64,000 bases of DNA from Symbiodinium natans (GCA_905221605.1 CAJNDS010000367.1:84501-148500), one strand, 5' to 3'; positions 21,401 through 33,375 are shown, numbered from the stretch's first letter. Made by a program: numbers and translations. The notes: generated from the sequence alone by a model not told the origin.

Positions 21401-21919
21401 GCTGACGGTAGAGTCTAGGGAAGCTTGCGGCACCTGATGCGACCCCTGTGGCCGCCAACCTCCCCCCATTCTCGATGCTTGTGCTTCTAAGCCAGCTTGG
21501 CAGGGGCAGATGGTGCGGAATTAGCCGAACGCACGGAGGTCGGATTTTGATTGACTTGTCAACTTGTCTGCTTGCTATTCTTGTGATGCATCTGTCACAT
21601 AGGTTCGATTCGTAACTAAACCAATCTAAACATGACAATCCATGCGCCCTGAGCTTCATGCCCCATCAGCGATTTTCCTCATCGACAACCCTTCAGCACC
21701 ACCGACCTACCAATCTCCTAACCCTTCCTTCTCCACCAGAAGAACCAGAATTGGAGGGTAGGCCTCTTACAGGGAGTACTGCAGGTCCGTTTGGGGTGTG
21801 GGCGGGATTGCTGCCAGGCCGTTGCCACCGGCGCCGAGGTATTTACTGTCCGATCCTTTTTTTTGAGAGTGGCTGACACACCGCTGTGATCTATACTTGC
21901 CACACAGCGCTCACAGCTC

Positions 21920-22340
21920 AGGCCAAGACACTCGCAACTGCACTGCAAGAAGGCGCATGAGCTTGAGGACGGTTTCAAGGTGACAGGGGCAAGGGGCGGC
22001 AACATCTTTGCGAAAGGGCGCGCTGCCACTCTGCAGATGTCGATGTACGAGGCACGGCACGTCGCACCAACAAGGCATCTCCTGTTGTTCTTAGTACCAG
22101 CTTTCAATGTCTGCATGGCCAGTTGCCAGCCACCCCCCTCTCGGCTCAGAGGATGGCCGCATGCTTGGATCCGCAAGTGGCGCAAATAAAAGCGGATTCA
22201 CCAGAGCTCTGAAACCTTCACCTGTTCCTCAAGGCATTGCTTCGGGACGGCTTCGAGAGATGTGTGGATGATGCGGAGCAGCGATGCTTCGAGCAGCAAG
22301 ACAAGCTGCAGGTGCTTCCTGTCCACAAAACTGGGATGTG
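21920..22340 (+). CDS. Unassigned exons, possible tail of the SET gene
   Basis: Open segments at about 21925-22040 (HCKKAHELEDGFKVTGARGG) and 22232-22310 (RDGFERCVDDAEQRCFEQQ) have the charged, helical texture of coding sequence on the + strand. They could be the C-terminal helices of the SET protein or a separate gene. Confidence 0.35.
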
Positions 22341-22619
22341 TCTGCGCCTTAACTGACTTCCTTGCGCAGGCACTTCTCCTGGGCAGCCTTGCAAACGTGT
22401 CGCAGCACTCAGAAGTTTAGCTCGGCTTTCAAGTGTCGCCTCACATGGAGACAACTTGGCCCTCAGGCTGCGAGGCTTCGCACTAAGCCTGCGAGGCGAG
22501 GCTTTCCGATAGACTCCTTTCGCTGCATTGCGTTTCCCAAAAGCGCCTCGCCTGACACACAGGCCTCAACCGCTATGTGGAGGCGCAACTTTTCACTCCC
22601 ACCATCTCTCGCCCAAGAG

Positions 22620-23575
22620 TGAAGAAGAACCATGTGTAAGAAGTGTGACGAGTGCATGAGAATTTAGGTAGAATGTCTTGCACGACTTGCCAACGGCAGG
22701 CAGCAGCTGCTTGGTCCAGAGTCTTGGATGCTCTGGAGCAGGCATTGAGAATGCAGCGCCCGTGAAGCTATCAATGAAGCTGAATTAGCGTACAATATCA
22801 AGACTAGCTAAGCAGTTATGAGCAGGATCCGGTAGCATTGGTGGTATGCTGACCACATCTCTGAAGCTTTTGCATAGATCGAACTTCCGAACAGGTGATT
22901 CCGAGTTCCGAGCTTGCTGCAATTGTTGCCAATGACATGCTGAGCCAGACTCTTAGGACATAACAGGAAGTTCAGTGCTTGGCACGCACAGCTCTGACTC
23001 CTACGTGCCGGATACTTGTGTTGAAGGCAACAAGCTGCTGGCATTCCATCTGGACTACAAGAAAGCAGCTCAGAAGGAGACATCCCTCGCAAGCAGCCGG
23101 ATGAGATGTCAGGGTCAGAGGCTTTTCTTCTGATGTATTGCATCTGACGTATCGAGGCGCGTGGTAGCCCTGTAACCAAGCCATGCCAGTATTTTGACCA
23201 GATAGAGTCCGAGCAGAGCAGCAGAAACCATTTGGCAGTATTCAAGGAAGGGAGACCAAAGTCGGAAACCAAGAAGAACCGGTCGGGAACAAGAGTCATT
23301 CAGAAGCCAGCCTCGAGTCAAAAGAGGAAGAAGCGCACAACATTTTGGGAGGTGACTTGGCCTTCCTTTAAAAACACCCAAGTGAAATACTTCCATGCAC
23401 CTTGAAGCAGCTTCACTGGGTTATGGGCCCGTTACAGAAAAAGTGCTACCCACTTCAGACACTTCTCAGCCCTCTTCTAGCCTCTTGATTCGAGGGCCTT
23501 ACATACTTTCCTTTCGCGATTCCCGGGATAGGGACTTAGTGACTCCTGCCTGGCACATTCCTGGACTCTCCCCCC
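22620..23575. other. About 950 bp with no supported gene
   Basis: Long frames are open on the minus strand around 22810-23400, but their texture (Ser/Cys-rich, no motif, no splice logic) is that of chance frames. I saw no repeat or RNA gene. Confidence 0.4.
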
Positions 23576-23582
23576 GTTAGTT

Positions 23583-24060
23583 TCCGAGCCCTGAGCAGCA
23601 TGTTGCTTAAAGGGAACTTGGATCCTCGTGTCAGGAGCTTCGCCGGGCTCTTCTGCGAAGCCACCAGGTACAGCTGTGAGAGGCTACAGGGGCTGGTAGG
23701 GGCTGGTGAGTGCTCAGACTTCTGAGGCGTATGGTGGAGGGGTAGCAACCTGGAGCTTCTTAACTTCCAAGCTCTTTGCGCAATCCGTGGGCCCCTCAGC
23801 CCCTGCCGTTGCCAAACTGGGCCTTGCCGGAATATTGCATGTGTCACGTCACATTGCCTGCGAGGTCTTGGACGGAGGCGCCGAAACGTCTGGGACCTTG
23901 GGTTCTCCAGACTCAATTACGCGACTCCCTGAAGCAGCGCATATCGGCCCAGTTGGAGAGCCATGCAGAAGGAGCAGTCCAAGCTTGCGTCCGGCCGGGA
24001 GCAGGGCTACTGCCCAAAGGCAGGGTGATTCCTGTCAGTCCTGGCCCGCCAGAACTAAGC
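23583..24060 (+). CDS. Unassigned exons
   Basis: An exon of about 23583-23668 encodes FRALSSMLLKGNLDPRVRSF and AGLFCEATR. Near 23766-23880 the frame reads KLFAQSVGPSAPAVAKLG and ILHVSRHIACEVLDG. Near 23905-23990 another frame reads LRDSLKQRISAQLESHAEG. These look like consecutive exons of one helical protein. No family is recognised. Confidence 0.35.
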
Positions 24061-24267
24061 CCGAAGAGTTGAGTGAAACTGAATAGCAGCAGAATGGTTC
24101 ATGCTCGGCACATCCTTCCACCCACTTTGAAGATCAAGCTTCACCTCCGGGCAGGATGCCACCGTGGCGGCTGCAGAAGAGCATAAAGAGGCAAGCGTTT
24201 GCAGTTGTGCAAACATCAACCTGCTGTAGACAGCTAGGACGCTAGGACACATGATACATGTATCGTC

Positions 24268-24310
24268 TCGGGCTGCCCCCCCCCCCCCCACCCACCCCCC
24301 ATGGTATTCC
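24268..24310. repeat. Poly-C tract
   Basis: C runs interrupted by CCCA lead into the telomere-like block. Confidence 0.8.
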
Positions 24311-24349
24311 TCCCCCCTCCCTTGGATCCCAACCCCCACGCCCCCTCTT

Positions 24350-24548
24350 TGTGGTGTGGGTGTGGTTGGGGGGTTGGCGTTTCGGGTTTAAGGTTTAAGG
24401 TTTAGGGCCTACCCCCGCACTCTCGTTGTGGTGTGGGTGTGGTTGCGGGGTTGGGGTTGGTGTTTAAGGTTTAGGGTTCGGGGTTTAAGGTTTAGGCCCG
24501 TGGTGTGACTGGGGGGTTGGGGTTAGGGTTTGGGGTTGAGGGCTTAAG
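24350..24548 (+). repeat. Degenerate TTTAGGG-type (telomere-like) array
   Basis: Three units of about 75, 74 and 49 bp each begin GTGGTGTGGGTGTGGTTG or a variant and end in runs of TTTAAGG, TTTAGGG and TTAGGGTTTGGGG. Dinoflagellate telomeres are made of TTTAGGG. This copy is interstitial and diverged, so it marks an old end, an insertion or a repair scar rather than a living telomere. Confidence 0.7.
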
Positions 24549-24850
24549 AGACCCGACGGTACAGACTGCAGAAATCGGAGCCTTAAACTCGAGACGGCCG
24601 GGTCCGATAGTAGCGACGGCAGAAATCGAAGCCTTAAACTCGAGACTGCCGGGGCCTGGAACCCGATAGTAGAGACTACAGAGACCGGAGCCTGAAACTC
24701 GAGACTGCCGGGGTCTGGAACCCGATGCAGAAACGGGAGCCTTAAATTAGAGACTGCATGCAGGGGCCTGGAACCCGATAGTAGAGACTGCGGAAACCGG
24801 AGCCTTAAACTAGAGACTGCAGGCACCTGGAACCCGATAGGGGAGAGGTT
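24549..24850 (+). repeat. ~52-60-bp minisatellite, five units
   Basis: Each unit runs from CCCGATAGTAGAGACTGC through GGAGCCTTAAACTCGAGACT to GGGGCCTGGAAC. Units start near 24551, 24603, 24662, 24722 and 24775. One unit lacks seven bases near its start. The array follows the telomere-like block without a gap. Confidence 0.85.
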
Positions 24851-24865
24851 TGGGGTTTGGGGAAA

Positions 24866-24965
24866 GGGGGGGGGTTCCGTGGGGGCGGGGGGGGGGGGGG
24901 GGGGGGGGAGATTGGGGGGGGAAGATTTGGGGGGGGGGGGGGGGGCGGGATACCATGGGGGGGGT
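24866..24965. repeat. Long G-tracts
   Basis: Several runs of more than ten G on the + strand could form quadruplexes. Proline-rich frames on the opposite strand are an artefact of these runs. Confidence 0.85.
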
Positions 24966-24984
24966 AGGGCCGGGAGCCCGAGAC

Positions 24985-24985
<1 letters not shown>

Positions 24986-25019
<34 letters not shown>

Positions 25020-25420
25020 GTTATGTATGTACGTATGTGTATGTATGTATGTATGTATGTATGTATGTATGTATGTATGTATGTATGTATGTATGTATGT
25101 ATGCATGCATGCATGCATGTGTGTGTGTGCATGTATGTATGCATGCATGCATGCATGCATGTATGTATGTATGTATGTATGGTGCACAGTATGTATGTAT
25201 ATGTGTATATGTGTATATGTGTCTATGTGTCTATGTGTCTATGTGTCTATGTGTATATGTGTATATGTGTATATGTGTATATGTGTATTTGTATGTATGA
25301 ATGAATGAATGAATGTATGTATGTATGTATGTATTTATGTATGTATGTGTGTATGTGTGTGTATGTGTGTATGTATAAATGTATATCGTAGCATATATAT
25401 ATATATATATATGTATATAT
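24986..25420. repeat. (TA)n, (TATG)n, (TGTA)n and AT microsatellite block
   Basis: A 32-bp (TA)n is followed by about 100 bp of GTAT repeats, ATGC variants, further GTAT repeats, TGTGTCTA and GTGTATAT hexamer/octamer stretches, GAAT repeats and a second (TA)n near 25395. The long Tyr/Cys/Met frames on + and the His/Ile/Tyr frames on minus are simple-repeat translations. Confidence 0.95.
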
Positions 25421-25432
25421 CAAAATATCGTG

Positions 25433-26760
25433 CGAGGAGAAGCCAGGTTTCGAGGACCTGCTCCGCAAGCAAGCTGTGCGCAGGAGTGTTCGGCGTACTG
25501 AAAGTCATGAGCAGGATGCCTTGTGCCTTGTGCGTTGTGCAACATTGAAATGCATCTATTTCGCAGGACGCAAGAGAAGCTTGAAGTGCGAGAGCACAAA
25601 ACAGTGGAGAGGTCTGCCCCGCCGCCCAGTGCCAAAGTAGCACCGACAGCACCGAAGCTTGGCCTGAGGCCCGCCCCAGTTTCTGCGTACAGTGGACGTA
25701 AAAGTAGCTTCGCGCTCCGAATGTGTTATCCGAGGAGAGGGCAGATGCTTTCCACAGAGGGGGAGGGCGGTGCCCAGAATCCCAGCCATCCGGTGGTTGC
25801 TGAAGGCTCGACCATAGTGACTTGAATATGTCTTGAAAGCCTTGAACACTTTAATGCTCTACAGCGTGGCCGCACAAGCATACATTCTCCCAGCAGGGAA
25901 GGCGTGCTGGGGATTCCGATCAGCTTAGTGAAGTCATGTCAAAGCTGCCAGGCGTGAGCCGTGTGAACAATGCCAACTGCACTGTCACAACCGAAACGGG
26001 CGCAGCCCGCAGCCCGGTCACTGGTAATGTCGGTAGTATTTCGGCACATTGGCCTCTTATGAGTGCGGAGCTCAAGATCCCGATTCTCTCCCCCAACATG
26101 GATTTCCACCTATGTGCCGGGCCTCCCCGCACCTCCCCCTTAGCCCTGGATTACCTCAATCTAAGTCCACGTGTAGGCTAACCCCAAAGCTCTAATCAGA
26201 AACCCAAATTCCCAAAATGGCATGCCCCGACCCCGCCCACCCCTGCTTAAACCCCAAAAGCCTTGCCCCTACTGCCTTGATCCCGCCAGGACCCCTAACA
26301 CTGAACCTAAACACGTTGTTCCATCTGAAACCCTAAGCCCATGGGAGCTCTTTGAGACAGCTCCGAGGACGGCTTTGACTTTGTCACAGTGGTGGTTCAC
26401 CTGCCGGGCCTCAGCTCAGCGGCCGAGGCATCCCTGGAGGTTCGACCCGAGGGAAGAACAATACGGTGGGGCTTAATTCGGGTTTGTAGGTGTCTATAGG
26501 GCCTGCTGGACTTCGAGTGGCTTCATCCTTCTTTGGCTTGCATATGAAGTAAATGGCACAGCACAGACAGCATACTCTTTGGGGACTGACACAACGTCGG
26601 CTGGGGTGCCTTGCTAAATATTTATGCGCTGTGTCGCAGGGGTTGGGTGACAACGTTGTATGCCAAAGGTTGTCAAGGTGTGTTAAATTCTGCGTCTGGC
26701 GGCATGCCTTGCAGGTCTCGGAGACTGAGCTGAAGGTCACCAGCCTGAGGCAGGAATGGA
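25433..26760 (+). CDS. PIH1/CS-domain protein (HSP90 co-chaperone or dynein-assembly type)
   Basis: Exon 26361-26439 encodes DGFDFVTVVVHLPGLSSAAE and ASLE. Exon 26715-26750 continues VSETELKVTSLR. The joined reading, LPGLSSAAEASLEVSETELKV, matches the beta strands of the PIH1 C-terminal/CS fold (LPGVxSAxDxxLEVSExxLxL). PIH1 proteins are co-chaperones that help assemble ciliary dynein arms and R2TP clients. Upstream exons at about 25433-25505 (KPGFEDLLRKQAVRRSVRR) and 25566-25690 (RTQEKLEVREHKTVERSAPP, then Pro-rich) are on the same strand and may be the linker. The PIH1 N-terminal domain was not seen. Exon 26361-26439 is 79 nt and joins in frame. Confidence 0.55.
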
Positions 26761-26869
26761 CATGTACTGTATGTGGTTGTGTGCAAATGGACACATAGCG
26801 TCGAGACCAGCAGTTCTTGCACAACCAGCGCAGGCCAGATGCACCTCACAATGTCCATACCACGCTCCC

Positions 26870-27730
26870 GGTGAAAGTGGAGACCTCGAGCAGTACGGCC
26901 AAGTGGTCACGGCGCATGCAACAGCTGACGATCAGGCTTAGGGCGGTGCAAAAAGCAGAACGCAGCTAACACTAAACAGGTGGTGGCCGCGGATTGTTTC
27001 AGCAGGTAGCTCAATGCCACCTCTTGTACATACCACTCGTGCAGTCTCACCCAGTGGCCCGGTGGAACCACAAAAATCGAGCGTGTTTCACCGGACATCT
27101 GTGCTGGAGGATGTGCTTGTGCCAGCCCGCAGGTGAGATGCACCTGCCGGTTTTCCAGCAATCCACCACCTAGCCAACCTTACCCTGAGGCCTGGCCGGC
27201 GCTGGCTTGAAGTCAGAGATGTGTGAAGAGATGAGTGTAGAGATCATCATCAGTGACATCCACCATCCAAATCTCACCGATGTCTTCGTCAGTTCCACAT
27301 CTACAGGTTGCTGCGGACCGCGTCCGTGCAGTTGGTGGTTTTCGAATGGAGGACCGCCAATGACCGCCTACTGTGGCAACTTCGCCCTAACAATTCCTCC
27401 TGTGGCTCCTACAAGACTTAAGAGGTCAGTGTCCGTGCTTCTGTGTTTCCCCTATGAGGCACACGCCCTTGCCAGGAAGTTGTGGCTCACGACGAGTTTC
27501 GCTGGGTTGGCCGGGTGATCGACGCCCTTTTCCGGGTGGAGGCCCAGTCTGAAAGTCCGAAAGAACTCATCTGAAACCATAGAGACGTCTCTCTCTCTCT
27601 CTCGTCGTTCTCCGTTGCTTTGATTGTCAAAAATTCGGAGCTGGGGAAAGAGGTCGAGATCGTGAAGCGCTGCGAGGGCCGCAGAGGCAGTGGGGGTGGG
27701 GGGGGCTGGCCTCTGATTTTTCCCCGCGCG
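26870..27730. other. About 860 bp with no firmly supported gene
   Basis: A short segment at 26880-26941 (GDLEQYGQVVTAHATADDQA and stop) could be the last exon of the PIH1-like gene. Open frames near 27000-27170 and 27210-27460 exist on both strands without a recognisable motif. Confidence 0.35.
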
Positions 27731-27734
27731 TTTT

Positions 27735-27759
27735 GAGAGAGAGAGAGAGATTTTTGTTA

Positions 27760-27820
<61 letters not shown>

Positions 27821-27826
27821 GGAGGG
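27735..27826 (-). repeat. (GA)n microsatellite
   Basis: GAGAGA runs of about 16 and 62 bp are separated by TTTTTGTTAATAT. On the minus strand this reads (CT)n. Confidence 0.9.
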
Positions 27827-27961
27827 AGAACGCACGTGCTCGTTCGATTCTCAGGCAAGTCCAAGCTGCTTGGGAAATGTGCCTTCCAGGTGTGGAGTGC
27901 CCCTATGAGGTTGCTGCGGGGATGCAGTGGGGAAAAATGGTGCTCTGCAGATTCTGACAGG

Positions 27962-28404
27962 TCAGCAGCGAGGGCTTGTCTGGCCTCACGCCGCTGGACG
28001 ATGGCGCCGCAGACCAAGCGTGTGCGCAGGACTCCTTTGATTTTGAAGTCGAAAGAGCATTGGAACATAGTGGATCATGTTCATGTTCTCATATTGTCAA
28101 ACGCTGAGATAGGAACCTTTTCTCGATTACGTTCCAACGCGCGTGACCGCAGCCCGGCAGGAGCTTTGCCCCCATTTCCCTGGCCAGCAGGCAAGGACAA
28201 GCTTCCGATAGACTTCCGTCCCAATATCGGCCAAGCGGGCGCGCCAAGAATGAGTTTGATTATGTGGATCCGCGCGCAAAACAGGGGAGCTGTGGCCTGA
28301 CGTTACTAGGAGTCCTGGCAGGTGCGTGCGACACCGAGAGTCTGGCGGCAGGCCGCCCGAAGTTTGCAAATTTGTCGTCCAGAGCTATAGGCTTTTGCAC
28401 TGGA
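27962..28404 (+). CDS. Unassigned exons
   Basis: After a GACAG acceptor at 27959-27960 the frame reads SSEGLSGLTPLDDGAADQA and SFDFEVERALEH. An exon near 28112-28207 reads EPFLDYVPTRVTAARQELC. Another from about 28184 reads GRAKNEFDYVDPRAKQGSCG and runs on to GVLAGACDTESLAAG before TGA at 28402-28404. The second and third overlap in different frames, so at least one boundary is wrong. No family is recognised. Confidence 0.35.
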
Positions 28405-28978
28405 TGAAGGCTGCTTCGCCAGGGAAGGTGAGCGGGTTTGTGGTTTCCTGATGCTTCGCACGTCTTAAGTCTTCTTGGGATCTCTCTCGTGCCTGTAAAC
28501 TCGCGGGCTCAAGCTCGGGTTGGCAGCGCTGCCAGCCTGCGCCGTGGCCTCGCGTCCGGTGCCTGGAACGTCTCGCAGACATCATCCTGCCTTGTGGGGT
28601 CGTACGTATAAGATTACGTAATGACATGTAATGACAACACGAGGGGCTTCTTTTTTGACTGCTGAGACCAAGGCTTCCCTTGCGGGCCGGGCGAGGCTCC
28701 AGGTCGGAGCGATGTTCTGGGATCCATCTTGAGATTTGAGTTGTCTACGGAGTCTACGGAGTCTACGGCGACATGTAACAATGCACAGAGCACCGCGTAT
28801 GAAGCTTCTATGCATGAGCCGGGGCGAAAGGTAAGTCCATCGAGCCCATTCCACCTGAGAGCGTACCACGCAAGATGTATTCTCCGGAGGCCAGACGGCC
28901 AGACTACTTGGCACGACTTTCTAATTGCTTGCCAAGAATGTTGATGGTCGAACACCCCCTATCTAGTTTGCGTGCAGG

Positions 28979-29709
28979 TTTCGTCGAGAACGCTTTTCTG
29001 CTGCATCCCAGTTCGTCTTACGGTGCTGGTCCGGACTTGAGGGGCCGGGGGGAAGTGCCAGTAGCTGGCCCAACAAGAAGAGTCCACTGTTCTGGCTGAA
29101 TGCTGAGATCTCGGCCGTGATCGTCACGCTAACGTCCGTCCTGTACACTGTGGATTACAGGAGAGCCCAGTGTGAAGCCATGCCTATGTCAACCCCAAAT
29201 CTGGCCCCTCAATATCCCTGCGCAGACTCTTCAACCAACTCTTCCGAAACTTTGTTGGCGGCTTTGTCCAGCCGGCATGTCTTTTGTCAGCCTTTTGTCT
29301 CGCGGCGTTTTATTCCACGTTCCCATCGGTCCATGCATAAGTTTTCCCCTTTCCCACTCGTGCAGGGTGTTGGAGGCAACATCGCTACGTGCTTGGGAGA
29401 GGTGCTTTGCGGCCGCAAACACTTGCCCCCTCATCCCCTGCAACCCACAACGACATTACTGCTTCGATTTCCGATATCCTTCGCTCATGCGCCTCCTTTC
29501 GTTGCAGTACAGCGGCCTCCTCTTTGGCACCCTTGGTGTCATGGGCACCTGGTCCGGGAGGAGAGACTGGGCCCTTACCTCACATGTGTAGAGAAGAGCC
29601 TCACAAAGCCCAGATGAGCTGTTGTCCTGAGGTCAAGTCATACAATGCTTGGCTGTGGTTTAGACTGCTTTGCTACGGTGTCATGCAGCTGCCCCAGCTC
29701 AAAGCGTGA
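28979..29709 (+). CDS. Unassigned membrane-protein exons
   Basis: The exon from 28979 encodes a basic segment followed by a membrane helix (LNAEISAVIVTLTSVLYTV and DYRRAQ). An exon after the GTTGCAG at about 29506 encodes YSGLLFGTLGVMGTWSG. An exon after TGAG at 29633 encodes SYNAWLWFRLLCYGVMQL and stops at 29707-29709. They may form one polytopic protein. I cannot name it. Confidence 0.4.
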
Positions 29710-29739
29710 TGAGCATTTGGAGCATCGATCAACGACTGT

Positions 29740-31690
29740 TGCCCAGGTATGTTTTCGACTTTCCGTTGATCACTCACTGTGAAGATTTTGCTGCCCGGCT
29801 GAACGTGCGAGAGTGAATGGGTGATGATGTGTCCAAGCCATTTCAAGATCAATAATATAAGGCTTGACCACTCATTTGTCGTCCTCGATACTCAAACTGA
29901 GGTCAACAGCCTGCAGATGACCACCGAGAAGTATGGAATGGCGCTTACGAGTCTTACAAGTCTTACGAGTGCTTTCCTGCAAACCCCTGCTTTTGCACCT
30001 AGGCTAGAATCCGGACGTTGCATATCGTTCCTAGGCTACAATCCGCTGATGTACAACATCGCCATGAACAGCCAGATCCGACCTCAACATCTGTGCTTCA
30101 AGAGTTGCACTCAACTCCATAGAAAAAGTCCCGTTTGCTTGGTCCCTTTTGTTTTGCCCTTTTGCTCAGGTGTTCGGGCACTCGAACAAGCTTCTTAGTG
30201 CTCTCGGTCTTGATGGTTTGCCTCATCATGTGCGCCGAGTGTTGCTGGTCCTTGGCCTTGCTTTTCAGTCCTTTGAGCCACCGCCGCTCCACCAGGCTAC
30301 TCTCCGCATGTCCACGCCATTTTCTGCTGCAGCCATTTAGAATCTAAGTGTAAGCTTGCTATGCTATCTCGATCAACGATGACAAGCATCCAACAGCACT
30401 GCAACAGCACTGCATTCTGTTGTCCTGCATCGCAAACACGCAGGCGTATCCGAGGAAATCCTGGTTAGCAACTGGCAAGAGTTTTGCGTTTCGAGCGCAT
30501 TGTCAATCGTCCCCGAATACCCAGGTCGTTTCATGAGCAATAACTCAGCAATGCATTGACACGAACGAGAACGAAGCACAGGAGTGACTCTTAAGCCCCA
30601 TACGAAGAAAAACGTCAATGGCGGAGCGCCTTCTTGCGCCCCCCAGCCATGGTATTCCGAAGCAGGTGGAGGCATTCGTTGTGCCCTTGTTTAGGGCTGA
30701 TTTAGGAGACTCCCTAGCACGGGATTGCCCATAGGTGAAGGAATGTTCCAAGACGAGTGTGGCATCGTGCCGGGCAGGTATCGCTGGAGGAGCCGAATAG
30801 AGGCTTCACTGCTGTGACAACTGCCAACCCTTTGCTGCTGAAGGCTTGGCCGTGGAATCTGACATGAGATGTAAATCTCGTATCAGTACAAACACAGCAT
30901 GAACACAAACATCAAATAACACAATACAACAGTTGCAGAAACAAAGAGACATGCGGCTTGCACCTTGAAAGCGCTCGGAAGGCATCGATGTGCAGTACTT
31001 GCATCATTGGCCTCTGGGCGGCCATCAAGCTCATGGATCCCTGGCCTACCAGAACAGTTGTCGGCGGCTCCCTGCGTAGAGCCTTCGGCGTTTCTGTGCT
31101 TGTCTAATGTGTCTGCAAGAGCACTTAGAGTCTGTGACAACGACTTGAGGAGCAGTTCGGGGACACACTCAAGCCCCTCGTCCTAGCTGCCATGCTGGCT
31201 GGCTGCCTGGAAAAGGCAGTGGAGCTCTGCGCTGCGCTCAGGGTGCCCAGCCTTCCTCTAAATCTCCATAGTTTTGTAGTTTTGAGACGGTGTGCAACTG
31301 ATTGCTCCGCCAGGTGAGTTCACTCTCAACAGGCCAGGCCGAGTGATGTCGTCCCTTCATGGCCGTCTGGAATCAAAAAGAATCCTACAAGCCGTGCGGC
31401 TTGCTTGCGCATTCTTGTTCCTAGAGGCTTGTCAGCCTGGTATGGTGCTGCCTTCAGTGCCGCTGCAACTGGCGTCCGTTCTTGAAGATGCGCCGATGGT
31501 GCCCTGATGTAATGCACGCTGCGTGTTTTTTTCGCGCTCCACTGTGGTGAACTGTCATGAACATGTAGCCATGGCAGCCACAACAGACCTGCAGCCTCTG
31601 AAAATGGGCCTCACCGTCAGACCGATTTTCGAGAGTCCAGAATGACGACGCATGACGGTGCAATGACGAGAATCGTGAGAGGTTCCAGCC
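29740..31690. other. Sparse region with a few weak exon candidates
   Basis: Possible exons lie at 29875-29945 (DTQTEVNSLQMTTEKYG), 30040-30080 (YNPLMYNIAM) and 30170-30330. In the last, one frame reads NKLLSALGLDGLPHHVRRV and another reads a hydrophobic SFLVLSVLMVCLIMCAECC. I cannot choose between the two frames. From 30350 to 31690 I see nothing reliable. Confidence 0.3.
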
Positions 31691-31699
31691 TGACGTGCT

Positions 31700-32690
31700 T
31701 CGACAAACGACGCCGGGTGGACAAGATGTCTACGTGACCCTGGCGGCCTTGCAGGAGGAGGAGAGCTGCATCCCTGAGGCCCCAGCAGCCGAAACATACT
31801 GTAACATACTGAAATCCAGCAGCATTCCGCAACACATCCACTACTTTGCCACAGCACTCTGCTTCGGAGGATGTCCTGCCACCCTGGACTGGTGAACTTG
31901 CCGGAGCAAGCTTCATCGCCCGGCTGCCTTTTGCCTGCAGAAGAATCGACCGAAGGGCAACTCGTCAAGTTCCGAACACGCCTCGAGGATCTCTATCGCC
32001 GCGGTTCTGGTGTTGGTGGGCATGTTCCTCTTGGAGCTGTCTGCAGCCTTGATTTCCAATGTGAACGCGCTGGATATCAAAGTCTACAAGCAGGGCTTTC
32101 GAGATCTAGAAGCGCACGCCGCTTGACTTTGCATGTCACTTATTTGGGATGTTTAGGATCACGATGGATCAAGCATGATGGAAGCCGAACGGAAGCCAAC
32201 GTGCCCAGATTTGCCTACATTTGCCCAGACAAGGTATTGCACGTGTTCGATTCTGCCAGTCCAGCCATGAAGGCCGGGCAGTGTGCAGGCGGTCGACCCG
32301 TTTCAGGGGCTGCCACATGCACTATGTGTGAGGACAACATGTCACGGCAGCTGGACTCGTTGCAGCAGCACCTCTCATCAATTGCCATTACGGAGCTGAA
32401 CAGGGTCCTTGCTGGAACAACGCCTCTCGATCGAAGCAACGACTGTCATAACTGTCAAAGAAAACGAGGAAGGGTTCTTTAGCTTTACCCTTATGAGGCC
32501 GTCTGTGGCTGGCACATGCTGGCACCGTGCGACTTGCTCAGGAACTTCTTCGTGCAAATTGTCATGTTCATGCTCTATGCATTCATGTGGCTCCTATCGC
32601 CAGTGCGCAGCGGCGAGCAAGTCTTTCAAATTGTGCGGACCTATTTCATGTCCAGCACCGAGAAAACACACTGCCCAGCCAATGAGACCT
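31700..32690 (+). CDS. Unassigned membrane-protein exons
   Basis: Coding-like segments lie at about 31713-31800 (VYVTLAALQEEESCIPEA), 31990-32125 (SIAAVLVLVGMFLLELSAAL and NVNALDIKVYKQGFRDLEA), 32280-32430 (NMSRQLDSLQQHLSSIAITE) and 32484-32690 (LYPYEAVCGWHMLAPCDLLR, FFVQIVMFMLYAFMWLL and FQIVRTYFMSSTEKTH, then TGA). The alternation of membrane helices and charged helices on one strand suggests one polytopic protein whose C-terminus is at 32690. No family is recognised. Confidence 0.45.
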
Positions 32691-32804
32691 GAAGCTGTTG
32701 CTTTTGGTGTCATCGCGGAGTTGGATGCCGTCTGAGGTACAAAGCCTTCTGCAATGCGTTGTTTGCGTTGTGTGTTTGGGCCCTGCTGACGTGTATCCGC
32801 CCCT

Positions 32805-32969
32805 CAGACACACTCAGACACACTGAGACACACTGAGACACAAGCATGACCTCAGTCCGGCTTGGCGTTGAAGACCATGGGCAGAGACGAGATCTGAGGA
32901 TGTGACCTTGTCATCATGGTCAGCATCCTGTGCTTCTTCCTTGGCCGCCCGGGCTTTGTACTTCTCCCC

Positions 32970-33015
<46 letters not shown>

Positions 33016-33090
33016 GCACTTGTGGCGAACCCTCCCCCCAAAACCCTAAGAAGGGCCCTAATTAAGAAGGGCCCCAAAAAGGGCCCTAAA
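32805..33090. repeat. Short repeats: CACTGAGACA, (CT)n and AAGGGCCC
   Basis: CACTCAGACA/CACTGAGACA decamers lie at about 32805-32842, (CT)n at 32971-33013, and five spaced AAGGGCCC blocks at about 33050-33097. Confidence 0.8.
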
Positions 33091-33375
33091 AAGGCCCCAT
33101 TCAACTCATCTGAGGCTTCATCCCAGAGGTTGGTTCCTTCATTTCCCTGGTGATCCCGGTGCCGCTCCTCCTGCTGGACTCCCGAAGAAGCCCAGAGATG
33201 CGGGCGACCGATGTCATCACAGCGGCCCCTCGTTTTTTTTTTTAAGGCTTTTGTTCGCTCCAGTTTTCTGCTCCAAGGTTTCCCCATGTTAAAATAGCTC
33301 TTTTGAATTAAATTTGTTCGTTTTTCATTCCTGTCCTTACTTTTGATTCTTGTCTCTTCCCATCATCGCGATTGC

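Noticed and set aside
24485-25187. Minus-strand frames of 125-223 codons, Pro-rich and His/Thr/Tyr-rich
   Set aside because: They are translations of G-tracts and TATG/TA microsatellites.
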